Numbered from the stretch's first letter, positions 52,068 to 61,261 are shown. The stretch: 64,000 nt of DNA from Jiangella alkaliphila (GCF_900105925.1 NZ_LT629791.1:248001-312000), one strand, 5' to 3'. Program-made: numbers and translations. The notes: generated by a model from the sequence alone, not told the origin.

Positions 52068-53045
52068 GAACGACGCCGGGCCGCCGAGCAGGCCGGGACC
52101 GAGGCCGAGCGGGCCGCGGCGGCGGAATACGTCGCGAAGGCCGGTGACCCGGCCGGCCGGGCTCCGACGGGGCAGGCACCGAAGGCCGCGGACCCGGTGG
52201 CGGTGGCTCGGGCCCGCTGGCAGCGTGAACACGACCGCGCCCAGGCCCGCTTCGACGCCTACCAGGTCAAGGCCGCCGCTGCGGCCGCACGAGGACACCG
52301 GCTGCCCGGCACCCCGACCGCGGCACCGGACGACCACCCCACGGTGATGCGGCTGCGCCAAGCCTACCAGGACGCCCTGGCCCGCCAGGCCGAACCGGCC
52401 ACACCCGGCCCGGACACCACCACCAGCGCTCACCGGGCGAACCTGACCGACCCGGACTCCCGGCTGCTCAAGACCCGCAACGGCTGGATGCAGGGCTACA
52501 ACTGCCAGACCGCGACCAGCGCCGACGGGTTCATCATCTCCGCCCGCGCGACCCAGGACGCCAACGACGTGCACCAGTTCGTCCCGACCATGAACGACGT
52601 CACCGCCACCGCCGGCATGCTGGCCGAGCACACCGGCCGTGACGACCTCGCCGTGGGCACCATGATCGGCGACGCCGGCTACGACAGCCACGCCAACCTG
52701 ACCGCGCCCGGCCCGGACCGGCTCATCGCCAACGCCACCCGACGCGACCTGAACCAGGCCGCCGCCACCGACCCGGCCACCGGCCCACCACCACCCGACG
52801 CCACCACCCGCGAACAGATGGACCACCGGCTGCGCACCGACGACGGGCACGCCCTCTACGCCCGCCGCGCCCCGATGGTCGAAGCCCCCAACGGCTGGCT
52901 CAAAGACCGCCGCGGACTACGACGTGGCTTCGCCCGCCGCGGCATCGACGCCGTCCAAGCCGAACTCTCCCTCGCCGCCGCCGTCACCAACCTGCTCAAG
53001 ATCGCCACCAACGGCATCACCACCACCCAGCTTGCCACCGCCTGA
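52068..53045 (+). pseudogene. IS1182-family transposase, 3' part (split)
   Basis: Continuation of the split transposase, 325 codons plus stop. It begins ERRRAAEQAGTEAERAA, and joining it to the 5' part with one copy of the duplication reads ...QALAEI-ERRRAAEQ... in frame, giving about 542 residues in total. Catalytic blocks include RLLKTRNGWMQGYNCQTATS, MIGDAGYDSHANL and a C-terminal VEAPNGWLKDRRGLRRGFAR. No independent start is supported. Confidence 0.87.
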
Positions 53046-53168
53046 CAGGCCACCAGCACCGACCCGACACGCCCACGAAGCCGCGCCCATCAGCCAGAAC
53101 CACGCCCGCCACCCACAACCCGCAAAGAGCAACGGGCTCTGTAGCGCCGCGAAGGGACATGATCATGG

Positions 53169-53358
53169 AAACTCGGGTGGCGTCCTCGATCGGGCAGCGA
53201 TGGTCCGATTGATTCACGGCTGGGTGCCCAGGCGCTCCCTAGGATCCGTGATGAACAGCAGGAACGCCCGGCCTCGCGGGGTCGTCCTGCGCGCTTCCAA
53301 CCCTTGGGCTGACATGGTCGTGCCCAACTCACCACCAGAGACGAGCCCGGCGGCGGCG
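53169..53358. other. 190-bp spacer beyond the IS element
   Basis: The original downstream flank of the peroxidase gene before IS insertion. No credible gene or strong hairpin was seen. It holds the 3' end of the leftward CMD transcript. Confidence 0.4.
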
Positions 53359-53964
53359 TCACCCTGCCGTGACGGCGTCCTCGACCGGCCGGCCGTAGTC
53401 GACGGCGTCGAGGACGGCCTGCGGGGCGCGGTCCAGGATCTCCGCGTCGGGCCGGGCGCCGAGCGCGTCGTTCACCGTCGAGAACGCGACCCGCAGGCCG
53501 CAGAACAGCGTGATCGCGAAGATCTCGCCGTCGGCCCAGCCGGCGTCGCGCAGGTCCTGCACGTCGCGCTGGGCGGTGCCGTTCGGGTCGCGGACCACCT
53601 TGCGCGCCCACGACGCCATCGCCCGCTCCTTCGCGGTCAGCCCGTCGTCGCGGCCGGTGAGGACGGCGGCCGCGGTCTCCGGGTCGGCCTCGCCGGCCAG
53701 CCGGGTGCCCCACACCAGCGAGCAGACCGAGTTGCCGAGCGCCGAGGCGGCGGCGCCGACCAGGATGCCGCGCTGCCGGAACGTCATGCCGTTGCTCTCC
53801 CACACGTGCGTGATCAGGTCGAACAGCTTCTCGTGGTCCTCCGGGCCGTACGCCCACAGCCGCGACACGTTCATGACGTAGCCGTCCTCGGCGAGGTAGT
53901 GCTCGTAGAGGCGCTGCGCCGCGGGTGAGTCCGGTGCGTCGCCGAGGAAGTGCGGACTGGTCAT
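53359..53964 (-). CDS. carboxymuconolactone decarboxylase (AhpD-like) family protein
   Basis: A 201-residue all-helical protein. RQRGILVGAAASALGNSVCS with LVWGTRLAGEADPETAAAV resembles the AhpD/CMD core, but the redox CxxC-His motif is reduced to a single Cys (SVCSLVWG). A second helical repeat, LTAKERAMASWARKVVRDPN, ends in GEIFAITLFCGLRVAFSTVN, typical of peroxidase-related CMD proteins. The start at 53964 overlaps the regulator stop by four bases (ATGA), so the two are co-translated. Confidence 0.78.
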   Translation of the reverse strand: MTSPHFLGDAPDSPAAQRLYEHYLAEDGYVMNVSRLWAYGPEDHEKLFDLITHVWESNGMTFRQRGILVGAAASALGNSVCSLVWGTRLAGEADPETAAAVLTGRDDGLTAKERAMASWARKVVRDPNGTAQRDVQDLRDAGWADGEIFAITLFCGLRVAFSTVNDALGARPDAEILDRAPQAVLDAVDYGRPVEDAVTAG

Positions 53965-55781
53965 CGGGTCACCTTCGGTCGGTCGGGAGCGTCGATCAGG
54001 ACGGTCAGGGCGGGGTTGTCGACGTCGGCGGCGAGCACGCGCGCGGTCGCCAGCGCGCCGCCGTCGCCGAGCCGGTGCCGGTGCAGCTGCGCGCGGACCA
54101 CCAGCTCGCGCATGCTGCCGCGGGCGGCCAGCGTGCCGAGCGACGCGACCAGCGGCCGGGCCAGGTCGACGTCGCCGCGGTCCAGCGCGGCGCCGATCGC
54201 GGTGTCGAGGACGTGGCCCTGCATCCAGTGGTAGCGGTCGGTCACCCGGTTGCAGCGGACGGTCGCCTCGGTGAGCCACTCCGCCGCCCCCCGCTCGTCG
54301 CCGCGGCCGGCGCTGACGAGGGCGAGCCCGCGCGCCGCGAAGCCCTCCCAGCACGGGTCGCCGACCTGGCAGCCGAGCACCCAGGACTGCTCGAACGCGT
54401 CGGCGGCCGCGGTGAGCTCTCCGTTGCGCAGGTCGACCTCGGCCCGCAGCGCCTGCGGCCAGGGCAGGAACGCCAGCCAGCGCTGTTCGTGGACGATCCG
54501 CAGCGACCGGTCCGCGGCGACGGTGGCCTGGTGCCGCTCGTCGCGCAGCAGGTGTGCCCGGGCCAGGATCGACAGCGACCAGGCCTCCTGCCGGTCGTCG
54601 CCGGCGGTGCGGGCCCGGTCGATCGAGTCGGCCAGGTGGGTGAACGCCGCCGGGTAGTCGGCCTCGTCGGAGGCGTTCTGGCCGCGGACGCCGAGGATCG
54701 CGGCCAGCTCGGCGTCGGTCTCGGCCAACCCCTGGGCGCGGGACAGCCAGGTCGCGGCGGCCGACCGGCGGCCGGCCTGCACCTCGACGAAGCCCAGCTC
54801 GCGATGTGCCGTGACGGCGGAGACGCGGTCGCCCGCGGCCGTCGCGAACCGCAGCGCCTCGTGCAGGACCAGCGCGCCCTCCTCGTCGCGGCCGCGCACC
54901 GCGTGCACCAGCGCGCCGCCGAGCGCCGTCAGCGTCCGGGCCTGCAACTGCGGGTCCCGGCAGCGGGCCGCCTCGGCGACGGCCCGGCGCAGGCACTGGA
55001 TGCCCGGGTCGACGGCGCCCGCGAGGATCGCCGCGCGCCCCGCGTCGAGCTGGCTCAGCGCCGCCGCCCGGCCGCTCAGCGCCGGCGTCCGGGGCGAGTC
55101 CGACGCGGCCGACGCGGCCTCCGTCAGCGCCACCGACGCCTCGATGCCCAGCTCGCGCATGAGCACGTCGCGGCCGGCCGCCACCTGCCGCTGCGCCGCC
55201 GTCCGGTCCCCGGCCATCGCCAGGCTGCGGACCAGCAGCTCGTGGTTGCCCTCCTCGAGCGGGTTCAGCTCGACCACCCGCGCGGCGTACGGGACGGCGT
55301 CGGCGGCCCGGCCGCCGGCCAGCAGCGCCACCGCCGTCTGCCGCAGCCGCGCCTCGATCAGCGCGGACACCCGGTGCCGCTCGACCGCCAGCCACGACTC
55401 GACCTCCGGGCAGGATGCGACGTGGACGCCCTCGAGCAGCTCGTGGCCGGCGCTCAGCAGCTGCGCCGGGTCGGCCAGCTCGTCGACCAGCCACCGCGCG
55501 TCGACGGTGTCGTCGGGCAGGCCGCCGCGGGCGACCGGGTCGCCGGTCAGCACGTCGGACCGGCCGAGCGTGCGGCGCAGCTCCGCCAGCGTCCAACGCA
55601 GCGCGCCGAGCGGGTCCTCGGCGTCGGCGAAGAACAGCTCGGCCAGCCGCTGCCGGCTCGGCGGGCGGTCCGCGAGCAGGACGTAGGCCAGCAGCACCCA
55701 CGCCTTCCGGCCGCGGGGCGCGCGCACGGGCCGGCCGTCGCGCTCGATGGCCGGTGGCCCCAGGAGCCGGATCGTCCCCAT
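53961..55781 (-). CDS. SARP/BTAD-domain transcriptional regulator
   Basis: A 606-residue regulator. It starts with an OmpR-like winged helix typical of SARP proteins (GTIRLLGPPAIERDGRPVRA, RKAWVLLAYVLLADRPPSRQ, FFADAEDPLGALRWTLAELR). A bacterial transcriptional activation domain follows (about 95-245, LLEGVHVASCPEVESWLAVE). A TPR-like helical C-terminus to residue 600 replaces the ATPase found in AfsR. The ATG at 55781 follows a G-run ribosome-binding site; the frame is open to 55907 but would enter the rhodanese gene. It is coupled to the CMD protein gene. Confidence 0.87.
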   Translation of the reverse strand: MGTIRLLGPPAIERDGRPVRAPRGRKAWVLLAYVLLADRPPSRQRLAELFFADAEDPLGALRWTLAELRRTLGRSDVLTGDPVARGGLPDDTVDARWLVDELADPAQLLSAGHELLEGVHVASCPEVESWLAVERHRVSALIEARLRQTAVALLAGGRAADAVPYAARVVELNPLEEGNHELLVRSLAMAGDRTAAQRQVAAGRDVLMRELGIEASVALTEAASAASDSPRTPALSGRAAALSQLDAGRAAILAGAVDPGIQCLRRAVAEAARCRDPQLQARTLTALGGALVHAVRGRDEEGALVLHEALRFATAAGDRVSAVTAHRELGFVEVQAGRRSAAATWLSRAQGLAETDAELAAILGVRGQNASDEADYPAAFTHLADSIDRARTAGDDRQEAWSLSILARAHLLRDERHQATVAADRSLRIVHEQRWLAFLPWPQALRAEVDLRNGELTAAADAFEQSWVLGCQVGDPCWEGFAARGLALVSAGRGDERGAAEWLTEATVRCNRVTDRYHWMQGHVLDTAIGAALDRGDVDLARPLVASLGTLAARGSMRELVVRAQLHRHRLGDGGALATARVLAADVDNPALTVLIDAPDRPKVTR

Positions 55782-55867
55782 GCGATACCCCCCGCTGGGT
55801 CGATTGTGACCCCGAACGGCGGGCCGCGGAATGCCTGGCGGCCCGCCGGTTCGCGGCCGCGCACCGG

Positions 55868-56260
55868 TCAGGCCGGCGGCGCGACGGGGCGACCCTCGGC
55901 CGTCCATGCCTTCAGCCCGCCGTCAAGATGTGCGACATCGGTGTAGCCCAGGCCCAGCAGAGCCCGCGTGGCCAGCGCCGATCGGCCGCCGGACGCGCAG
56001 TACAGGATGGTCTGGTCGCCCGGGCTGAACTCGGCCCGATGGTACGGGCTGGCCGGGTCGGCGTAGAACTCCAGCATCCCGCGCGGCGCATGCACGGCGC
56101 CCGGGATGACGCCGTCGCGGCCGACCTCGTCCTGCTCGCGGAGGTCGACCAGCGTGACGCCGCCGGCCGCCAGCCGGTCGGCCACCTCGTCGGTGGTGAG
56201 GTTGCGGATGCCGCTCTTCGCAGCGGCGACGAGGTGCTGGACGGAATGCTGTGTGCTCAC
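55868..56260 (-). CDS. single-domain rhodanese-like protein
   Basis: A 130-residue sulfurtransferase-like protein. IRNLTTDEVADRLAAGGVTL, then VDLREQDEVGRDGVIPGAVH, and the active-site loop ILYCASGGRSALA with the catalytic Cys (loop CASGGR). A terminal AHLDGGLKAWTAEG closes the fold. The GTG start at 56260 follows GGGGGA. It is divergent from idi over 159 bp. Confidence 0.9.
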   Translation of the reverse strand: MSTQHSVQHLVAAAKSGIRNLTTDEVADRLAAGGVTLVDLREQDEVGRDGVIPGAVHAPRGMLEFYADPASPYHRAEFSPGDQTILYCASGGRSALATRALLGLGYTDVAHLDGGLKAWTAEGRPVAPPA

Positions 56261-56419
56261 GGTTGTTCCCCCGTTGGTCGATGTGGTGCGGTTCGTCGCA
56301 GGACGATCCGGCACGGGCGTGTGAAAGCGCGTGTGATGGGCAATTGCCGTGGAGTGTCCGCGTGGGGCATCCTGCACAGACGCACTTTCGACGGCGTTGT
56401 GCGAAAGGGGGACGGCGCG

Positions 56420-57022
56420 ATGGCAGAGACGTTGGTCGGTGAGCGGGTCGTGCTGCTGGACCCCGCCGGCGCCGCCGTCGGCACGGCGCTGAAGAGCGAG
56501 GTCCACCACGCGGCGACGCCGCTGCACCTGGCGTTCTCCTGCTACGTCTTCGACGCCGCCGGATCGCTGCTGGTCACCAAGCGCGCCGCGCACAAGGCGA
56601 CCTGGCCGGACGTGTGGACGAACTCGTTCTGCGGCCACCCCGGACCGGACGAGGACATCGCGACGGCGCTGGCCCGGCGGGCGGTCGACGAGCTGACCAT
56701 CCGGCTGGGCGACCTGCGCCCCGTCCTCCCCCGGTTCCGCTACCGCGCGGTGATGCCCAACGGCGTCGTCGAGAACGAGGTCTGCCCGGTCTTCGCCGCG
56801 ACGACGGCCGATCCGCCCGAGCCGCACGCCTCCGAGGTCAGCGCCCTGGAGTGGGTCCCCTGGTCGATGTTCCGCGACGACGTCCTGGCCGGCCGCCGCG
56901 AGGTGTCGCCCTGGTGCGCCTGGCAGGTGGCCGAGCTGGCCGCGCTGCCGGACGACCCGCTCGCCTGGCCGGCCGGCGACTGGGCCGCGCTGCCGCCCGC
57001 CGCCCTCGGCTCCGCCGCCTGA
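56420..57022 (+). CDS. idi: isopentenyl-diphosphate delta-isomerase, type 1
   Basis: A 200-residue Nudix-fold enzyme that interconverts isopentenyl and dimethylallyl diphosphate. Active-site Cys is in TNSFCGHPGPDED (about residue 73), preceded by KRAAHKATWPDVWTNSF. The metal/acid-base Glu block is VVENEVCPVFAA, and WVPWSMFRDDVLAGRREVSP and WCAWQV close the enzyme. The ATG at 56420 follows GGGGG. No other isoprenoid gene is nearby, so it is a stand-alone housekeeping copy as far as the window shows. Confidence 0.93.
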   Translation: MAETLVGERVVLLDPAGAAVGTALKSEVHHAATPLHLAFSCYVFDAAGSLLVTKRAAHKATWPDVWTNSFCGHPGPDEDIATALARRAVDELTIRLGDLRPVLPRFRYRAVMPNGVVENEVCPVFAATTADPPEPHASEVSALEWVPWSMFRDDVLAGRREVSPWCAWQVAELAALPDDPLAWPAGDWAALPPAALGSAA

Positions 57023-57187
57023 GCCTCAGGTCTACCGTCGCACCCGCCGAACCGCTATCATGATCGAGTACGGCACGCCTTCCGGCTCGGCTTCACCCGA
57101 CCCGGGAGGCATTCGGCGTTTCTGGGCCCTTTTCGCGACAGCGTCGCCCGCGCCCGCCGTCCACACCACACACTCCGAGGGAGCAGC

Positions 57188-57700
57188 ATGCCCATGCCCG
57201 TCGTCCGTCCTGCCGACACCGCCGACGCCGCCGACCGGGCCGTCCTCGACCGGCTCTGGCTGATGTTCCGGCACGACATGTCCGAGTTCCAGGGCGGACT
57301 GCCGAACCCCGACGGCACGTTCCGCAGCGACCGGCTGGCCGCCGCGCTCACCGATCCCGACCGGCTGGCCTACCTCCTGACCAGCGATGACCACCCCGCG
57401 GGCTTCGCGATCGTCCGCGGCCTCGACCAACCCACCCGGGTGCTGAACAGCTTCTTCGTGGTGCGCGGGGTACGTCGCCGCGGGGTCGGGCTGGCCGCCG
57501 TCCGCGAGGTCGTCCAGCGGCACCCGGGCGCGTGGGAGGTCGCGTTCCAGGAGGCCAACGCCGGCGCGGTCCGGTTCTGGCGCCGGGTCGCCACGGCCCT
57601 GGCCGGCCGGCGGTGGACGGAGGAGCGGCGGGCGGTGCCGGGCCGGCCCGACCTGGCGCCGGACGTCTGGATCCGCTTCGACGTGGCGCCGGTCGGCTGA
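57188..57700 (+). CDS. GNAT-family N-acetyltransferase
   Basis: A 170-residue protein. The acetyl-CoA binding block is VLNSFFVVRGVRRRGVGLAA (R/Q-x-x-G-x-G/A region GVRRRGVG), followed by VREVVQRHPGAWEVAFQEAN and AVRFWRRVATALAG, the standard motif A/B order. The acceptor is unknown. ATGs at 57188 and 57194 are both possible; AGGGAGCAGC just before favours the first. A 165-bp spacer separates it from idi. Confidence 0.87.
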   Translation: MPMPVVRPADTADAADRAVLDRLWLMFRHDMSEFQGGLPNPDGTFRSDRLAAALTDPDRLAYLLTSDDHPAGFAIVRGLDQPTRVLNSFFVVRGVRRRGVGLAAVREVVQRHPGAWEVAFQEANAGAVRFWRRVATALAGRRWTEERRAVPGRPDLAPDVWIRFDVAPVG

Positions 57701-57721
57701 ACCACACGGCAGAATGCCCCA

Positions 57722-58360
57722 ATGGTGATGACCCCGCCGACCCGCCTGACCCGTATGGCCGACAAGGCCGTCACCGACCTCCCGGCGCTGCACGCGCTGC
57801 TCGACGACGTCCTGCTGGGGCATGTGGCGGTGGTGGTCGACGGCCATCCGGTCGCGTTCCCGACCGCCGTGGCCCGCGACGGCGACCAGCTGCTGGTGCA
57901 CGGCTCGACCGGCTCGTCCTGGCTGCGGGCGCTGAGCACAGGGGCGCCCGCATCGGTCACCGTCACCGCGATGGACGCCGTCGTGGTGGCGCGCGCGTCG
58001 TTCGAGTCGTCGTTCCACTACCGCAGCGCCGTGCTCTTCGGCCGGTTCACCACGCTCGCGGGCGACGACAAGGAGCGCGCGCTCGACGTGCTGGTCGACC
58101 GCATCCTGCCCGGCCGCACCGCCGAGCTGCGCCGTCCGACGAAGCGTGAGCTGGCCGCGACGCTCATCCTCGGGCTGCCCATCGACCAGTGGTCGCTCAA
58201 GGTGTCCGAACGCTGGCCCGACGACCTCCCCGAGGACGTCGAGGGCCCGACGTGGGCCGGCATCGTCCCCTTCCAGCAGGGCTACCGAGACCCCGTCCCC
58301 GCGCCCGACCTGCGCGCCGGCATCCCCGTCCCGCCGTCGGTGCGCGCACTGTCTGACTGA
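57722..58360 (+). CDS. pyridoxamine 5'-phosphate oxidase-related flavin protein
   Basis: A 212-residue protein of the split-barrel FMN-binding fold. VAVVVDGHPVAFPTAVARDG, LLVHGSTGSSWLRALSTGAP, SFHYRSAVLFGRFTTLAGDD and a C-terminal VPFQQGYRDPVPAPDLRAGI resemble the FMN-binding negative regulator/PNPOx-like family. The substrate is unknown. It starts 21 bases after the GNAT gene. Second possible start at 57728. Confidence 0.85.
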   Translation: MVMTPPTRLTRMADKAVTDLPALHALLDDVLLGHVAVVVDGHPVAFPTAVARDGDQLLVHGSTGSSWLRALSTGAPASVTVTAMDAVVVARASFESSFHYRSAVLFGRFTTLAGDDKERALDVLVDRILPGRTAELRRPTKRELAATLILGLPIDQWSLKVSERWPDDLPEDVEGPTWAGIVPFQQGYRDPVPAPDLRAGIPVPPSVRALSD

Positions 58361-58385
58361 GCCGCGTTGCGGGTACGGACCCGGC

Positions 58386-59177
58386 ATGCGCGTACTGACC
58401 TGGAACGTGTGGTGGCGATTCGGCGAGCAGTGGCGGGAGCGGCAGATCGCCATTGCCGCGACGCTCGCCGCGCACCAGCCGGAGATCGTCGGCCTGCAGG
58501 AGTCCTGGGCCGCCCGCGAGGCGTCACAGGCCTCGGTGCTGGCAGCACCCCTGGGCCTGCACTCGGTGTTCGGCGGCCCGTCCCTGCCCGACCCGGTCGA
58601 GGAACCCGGCCACGACGGCGTCGACCTCGGACTGGCGATCCTCAGCCGCTGGCCGATCCGGCACTCGTGGACGCACCGGCTGCCGTCGAGCCGCGCCGCG
58701 CCGCCGGTCGCGCTGGTCGCCGCCGTCGATCATCCCGACGGCGTGCTGCACGTCTGCGTGTGCGCCGAGCACCACGCCGACCTCGCCGACGACCACCTCG
58801 CGCAGACGCGGGAACTGGCCCGGCTGGTCACCGAACTGAGCACACTCGGGAGCGCGCTGCCGGTACTGCTGCTCGGCGACCTCAACGCCGGCCCGGACAC
58901 ACCCGAGATCGCTGCGCTCACCTCGCACGACGGCATCGTCGACGCCTGGACCGCGAGCGGCGGCGGCGACGGTGACGGCGTCACGCTGAGCGCCGCGCTG
59001 CCGATCGCGCCGCTGGGCGCCGTCAAGCAGCTGGACCGCCGCATCGACTACGTGCTGTTCCGCCGCTCCACGGGTGGACCGGCGCCCGCGGTGACCCACG
59101 CCGCCGTCGTGGACGAGCCGGTCGACGGGCTGTACGCGTCGGACCACTTCGCCGTCGTCGCCGACCTAGCGCTATGA
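58386..59177 (+). CDS. endonuclease/exonuclease/phosphatase (EEP) family protein
   Basis: A 263-residue Mg-dependent phosphodiesterase fold. MRVLTWNVWWRFG gives the metal Asn, IVGLQESW the Glu, VALVAAVDHPDGVLHVCVCA the central strand, LLLGDLNAGPDTPEI the Asp/Asn pair, and YASDHFAVVADLAL the terminal His. No signal peptide. The substrate may be a nucleic acid, a phosphoinositide or a sphingolipid. The ATG at 58386 is 25 bases after the previous stop. Its last six bases overlap the convergent LysR gene. Confidence 0.88.
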   Translation: MRVLTWNVWWRFGEQWRERQIAIAATLAAHQPEIVGLQESWAAREASQASVLAAPLGLHSVFGGPSLPDPVEEPGHDGVDLGLAILSRWPIRHSWTHRLPSSRAAPPVALVAAVDHPDGVLHVCVCAEHHADLADDHLAQTRELARLVTELSTLGSALPVLLLGDLNAGPDTPEIAALTSHDGIVDAWTASGGGDGDGVTLSAALPIAPLGAVKQLDRRIDYVLFRRSTGGPAPAVTHAAVVDEPVDGLYASDHFAVVADLAL

Positions 59178-60059
59178 CTCGCGCAGCTGACGGGTGAACG
59201 CGGACAGGTCGTGGACGAACTCGTGCACCAGCGGGCGCAGGGTCCGGCCGCGCACCCAGTTGATCGCGAGGTCGAACGCCAGCCGCCGGCCGTCCGCGTC
59301 GCACAGCGGCCGGGTGAGCAGGTCGCCGCTGCGGCGGTCGACGGCGTCGCTGAGGACGCCGATGCCGACCCCGGCCGCGACCAGCGCGGCGATCGTCTGC
59401 CCGGCGCTGCACTCGAAGATGACCTCCGGCTGGACGCCCGCCATCTGACAGGCCGACCGCAGCAGCTTCGTCGAGCGGAAGTGCTCGCCGATGACGAGCA
59501 CCGGCTCGCGGTCCAGCTCGTTGACCCGCAGCGGCCCCGGTTCGTGCAGCCGGTGACCACTCGGGATCAGCGCCTTCACCTCGACCCGGGTGATCGGCAG
59601 GCTGTCGACCTCGCGCGGCACCGGCGGCGACGCGATCGCGGCGTCGCACTCGTGGTCCATCAGCCGCTGCCGGGTCCGGATCGGGGTGTCCTCGATCAGC
59701 CGGACCCGGGTCGAGCGGTGCTGGGGGATCCAGTCGGCCAGGAAGTCGGTGAGGTAGGTGCTGACGGCGGTGGTCGTGCAGGCGACGACGATGGTGTGCG
59801 ACCACGCGCCGGTCGTGACGGCGCGCGCCTCCTCGACCGTCGCCAGCACCCGGCGCGCGGTGGACAGCAGCGCCTCACCCTGGGTCGTAACCTTGACCCC
59901 GTGCCGGCTGCGCTCCAGCAGTAGCACGCCGAGCTCCTGCTCGAGCCGGGCGATGCGCCGGGTCAGCGACGGCTGCGAGACGTACAGCGCCTCGGCGGCG
60001 CGCCGGAACCCGTTGTGCTCGACGACGGCGATGTACGCCGTGAGGTCCTCCAGCTCCAT
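59172..60059 (-). CDS. LysR-family regulator of the aromatic cleavage operon
   Basis: A 295-residue LysR regulator. The HTH is at residues 1-60 (MELEDLTAYIAVVEHNGFRR, AAEALYVSQPSLTRRIARLE). The effector domain (HTIVVACTTTAVSTYLTDFL and LVAAGVGIGVLSDAVDRRSG) is of the type that senses aromatic intermediates. It lies 22 bases behind the LigA-like gene on the same strand, so it is probably the last gene of the operon and regulates it. Confidence 0.9.
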   Translation of the reverse strand: MELEDLTAYIAVVEHNGFRRAAEALYVSQPSLTRRIARLEQELGVLLLERSRHGVKVTTQGEALLSTARRVLATVEEARAVTTGAWSHTIVVACTTTAVSTYLTDFLADWIPQHRSTRVRLIEDTPIRTRQRLMDHECDAAIASPPVPREVDSLPITRVEVKALIPSGHRLHEPGPLRVNELDREPVLVIGEHFRSTKLLRSACQMAGVQPEVIFECSAGQTIAALVAAGVGIGVLSDAVDRRSGDLLTRPLCDADGRRLAFDLAINWVRGRTLRPLVHEFVHDLSAFTRQLRES

Positions 60060-60081
60060 GCCTCATCCTCGTGCCCGCCGG

Positions 60082-60417
60082 TCACACGATCGCGTCCGGG
60101 TAGCCGCTCGGACGTACTGCCTCACGGTAGCGCTCGTTCAGCTCCGGCCAGGGGACCTCGTGGATGTAGACGGCCTCGGTGAAGTGCCAGAGCAGGTACG
60201 GGTGGGCGCCCAGCGCGTAGAGCGCGGCGTAGTTGCGGGCCGCGAACGCCGCCCGCTCGGCGTCGGTCAGGACGCGGTCATCGGTGCGCCGGTCCGGCCC
60301 GGCCGCGCCGGCCAGCCAGGCGTCGACGAACGCGGCCGGGTCGGCGACGTAGGCCCGGACGGCGTCGTCGCTCATCTCGACCGCGCGCATGAACTTGTTC
60401 ATCATGTACGTGCTCAT
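60082..60417 (-). CDS. LigA-like small subunit of class II extradiol dioxygenase
   Basis: A 111-residue all-helical protein matching the protocatechuate 4,5-dioxygenase alpha subunit: MNKFMRAVEMSDDAVRAYVA near the N-terminus, then LTDAERAAFAARNYAALYAL and GAHPYLLWHFTEAVY. In LigAB this subunit covers the active site. The start at 60417 overlaps the LigB-like stop by four bases (ATGA), so the subunits are co-translated. Confidence 0.85.
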   Translation of the reverse strand: MSTYMMNKFMRAVEMSDDAVRAYVADPAAFVDAWLAGAAGPDRRTDDRVLTDAERAAFAARNYAALYALGAHPYLLWHFTEAVYIHEVPWPELNERYREAVRPSGYPDAIV

Positions 60418-61259
60418 GGCCCGGTCCAGAGGAAGAAGGGGCTGGGGGCGAACCGCGACGGCGTCGCCTCGGCCAGGTCCGCGGGCCGGCCGCTGACCGC
60501 GGCGAGCGCGGCCACCACGTTGACGTACTGGTAGGTCATGTTGCCGGCGCAGGTCACCCGCTCGTAGGTGCAGCCGGCGATGGCCGCGGCCAGGTCGCCG
60601 TCGCGCATCCAGCCGACCGCCTCGGCGTCGAACCCGGGGTCGGACGACGCGCCGCCGAGGAACTGCCGCGGCCCGCCGATCTCCGTCGCCATGTGGCCGG
60701 ACGTCAGCAGCGCCACCCGGGCGTCGGCGTCCCAGCGGGCGATGCCGTCGCGGATCGCCTCGCCCAGCGCGACGTACCGCTCGGGGCCGGGCAGCGGCGG
60801 CAGGACGCCGTTGACGTGGATCGGCACGACGGGGACGTCGAAGTCCGGCGTGAGGTACAACAGCGGCAGCACGAAGCTGTGGTCCAGCCGCCACTCGTGG
60901 CTGACGGCGAAGTCGATCCGGCCGGTCAGCAGCTCGCGCCCGGCGATCGCCTCGGCCAGCGCCCGGTGGCCGCGGACCTCGCGGTACGGCAGCCCGAACG
61001 TGCGCACCTCGTTCTCGAACGTCCCGTGGTAGCCGTCGGCCAGCCCGATCACGAAGGCCGGGCAGTTGTCGGCGTAGAACTGCCTGATGTGGTCGGTCCC
61101 GATCACCACGATCACGTCGACGGCGGCCGCCTCCAGCGCCGCGCGGATCCGGGCGAAGTTGGCCGCGACGCCGCGCAGGTCGTCCGGCGGCGGGTCGGTC
61201 AGCACCCGCCACAGCAGCGGGTTGTGCGGCGTCGCCGCGGTGAGCACCAGCTCGGCCAC
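60414..61259 (-). CDS. LigB-like catalytic subunit of class II extradiol dioxygenase
   Basis: A 281-residue protein of the LigB fold, which splits catechol rings next to the hydroxyls with Fe(II). Likely iron-ligand His residues are in TPHNPLLW (about residue 11) and VVIGTDHIRQFYADN (about 57). SHEWRLDHSFVLPLLYL and the LLTSGHMATEIGG block match the family, the latter carrying the catalytic His. The GTG start at 61259 follows GAGGACTGAGG and is three bases from the amidohydrolase stop. Protocatechuate or a related catechol acid is the likely substrate, by analogy to LigAB. Confidence 0.87.
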   Translation of the reverse strand: MAELVLTAATPHNPLLWRVLTDPPPDDLRGVAANFARIRAALEAAAVDVIVVIGTDHIRQFYADNCPAFVIGLADGYHGTFENEVRTFGLPYREVRGHRALAEAIAGRELLTGRIDFAVSHEWRLDHSFVLPLLYLTPDFDVPVVPIHVNGVLPPLPGPERYVALGEAIRDGIARWDADARVALLTSGHMATEIGGPRQFLGGASSDPGFDAEAVGWMRDGDLAAAIAGCTYERVTCAGNMTYQYVNVVAALAAVSGRPADLAEATPSRFAPSPFFLWTGP

Positions 61260-61261
61260 CC

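Larger units (their letters stand above)
49902..53167. mobile_element. IS1182-family insertion sequence, itself interrupted by an IS256-family element
   Basis: Terminal inverted repeats lie at 49912-49947 and 53123-53157 (beginning TCCCTTCGCGG, about 30 of 36 positions matching). They are flanked by a 10-bp palindrome CATGATCATG on both sides (49902-49911, 53158-53167), the likely duplicated target. After subtracting the nested element and its 8-bp duplication, about 1.8 kb remains, normal for IS1182 elements. The transposase is split, so it cannot move by itself. Confidence 0.85.

Noticed and set aside
51645-52100. Long plus-strand frame from 51645 running into the IS1182 transposase 3' part
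   Set aside because: Its first 140 codons are antisense to the IS256 transposase; the frame is open only by chance through the element end.
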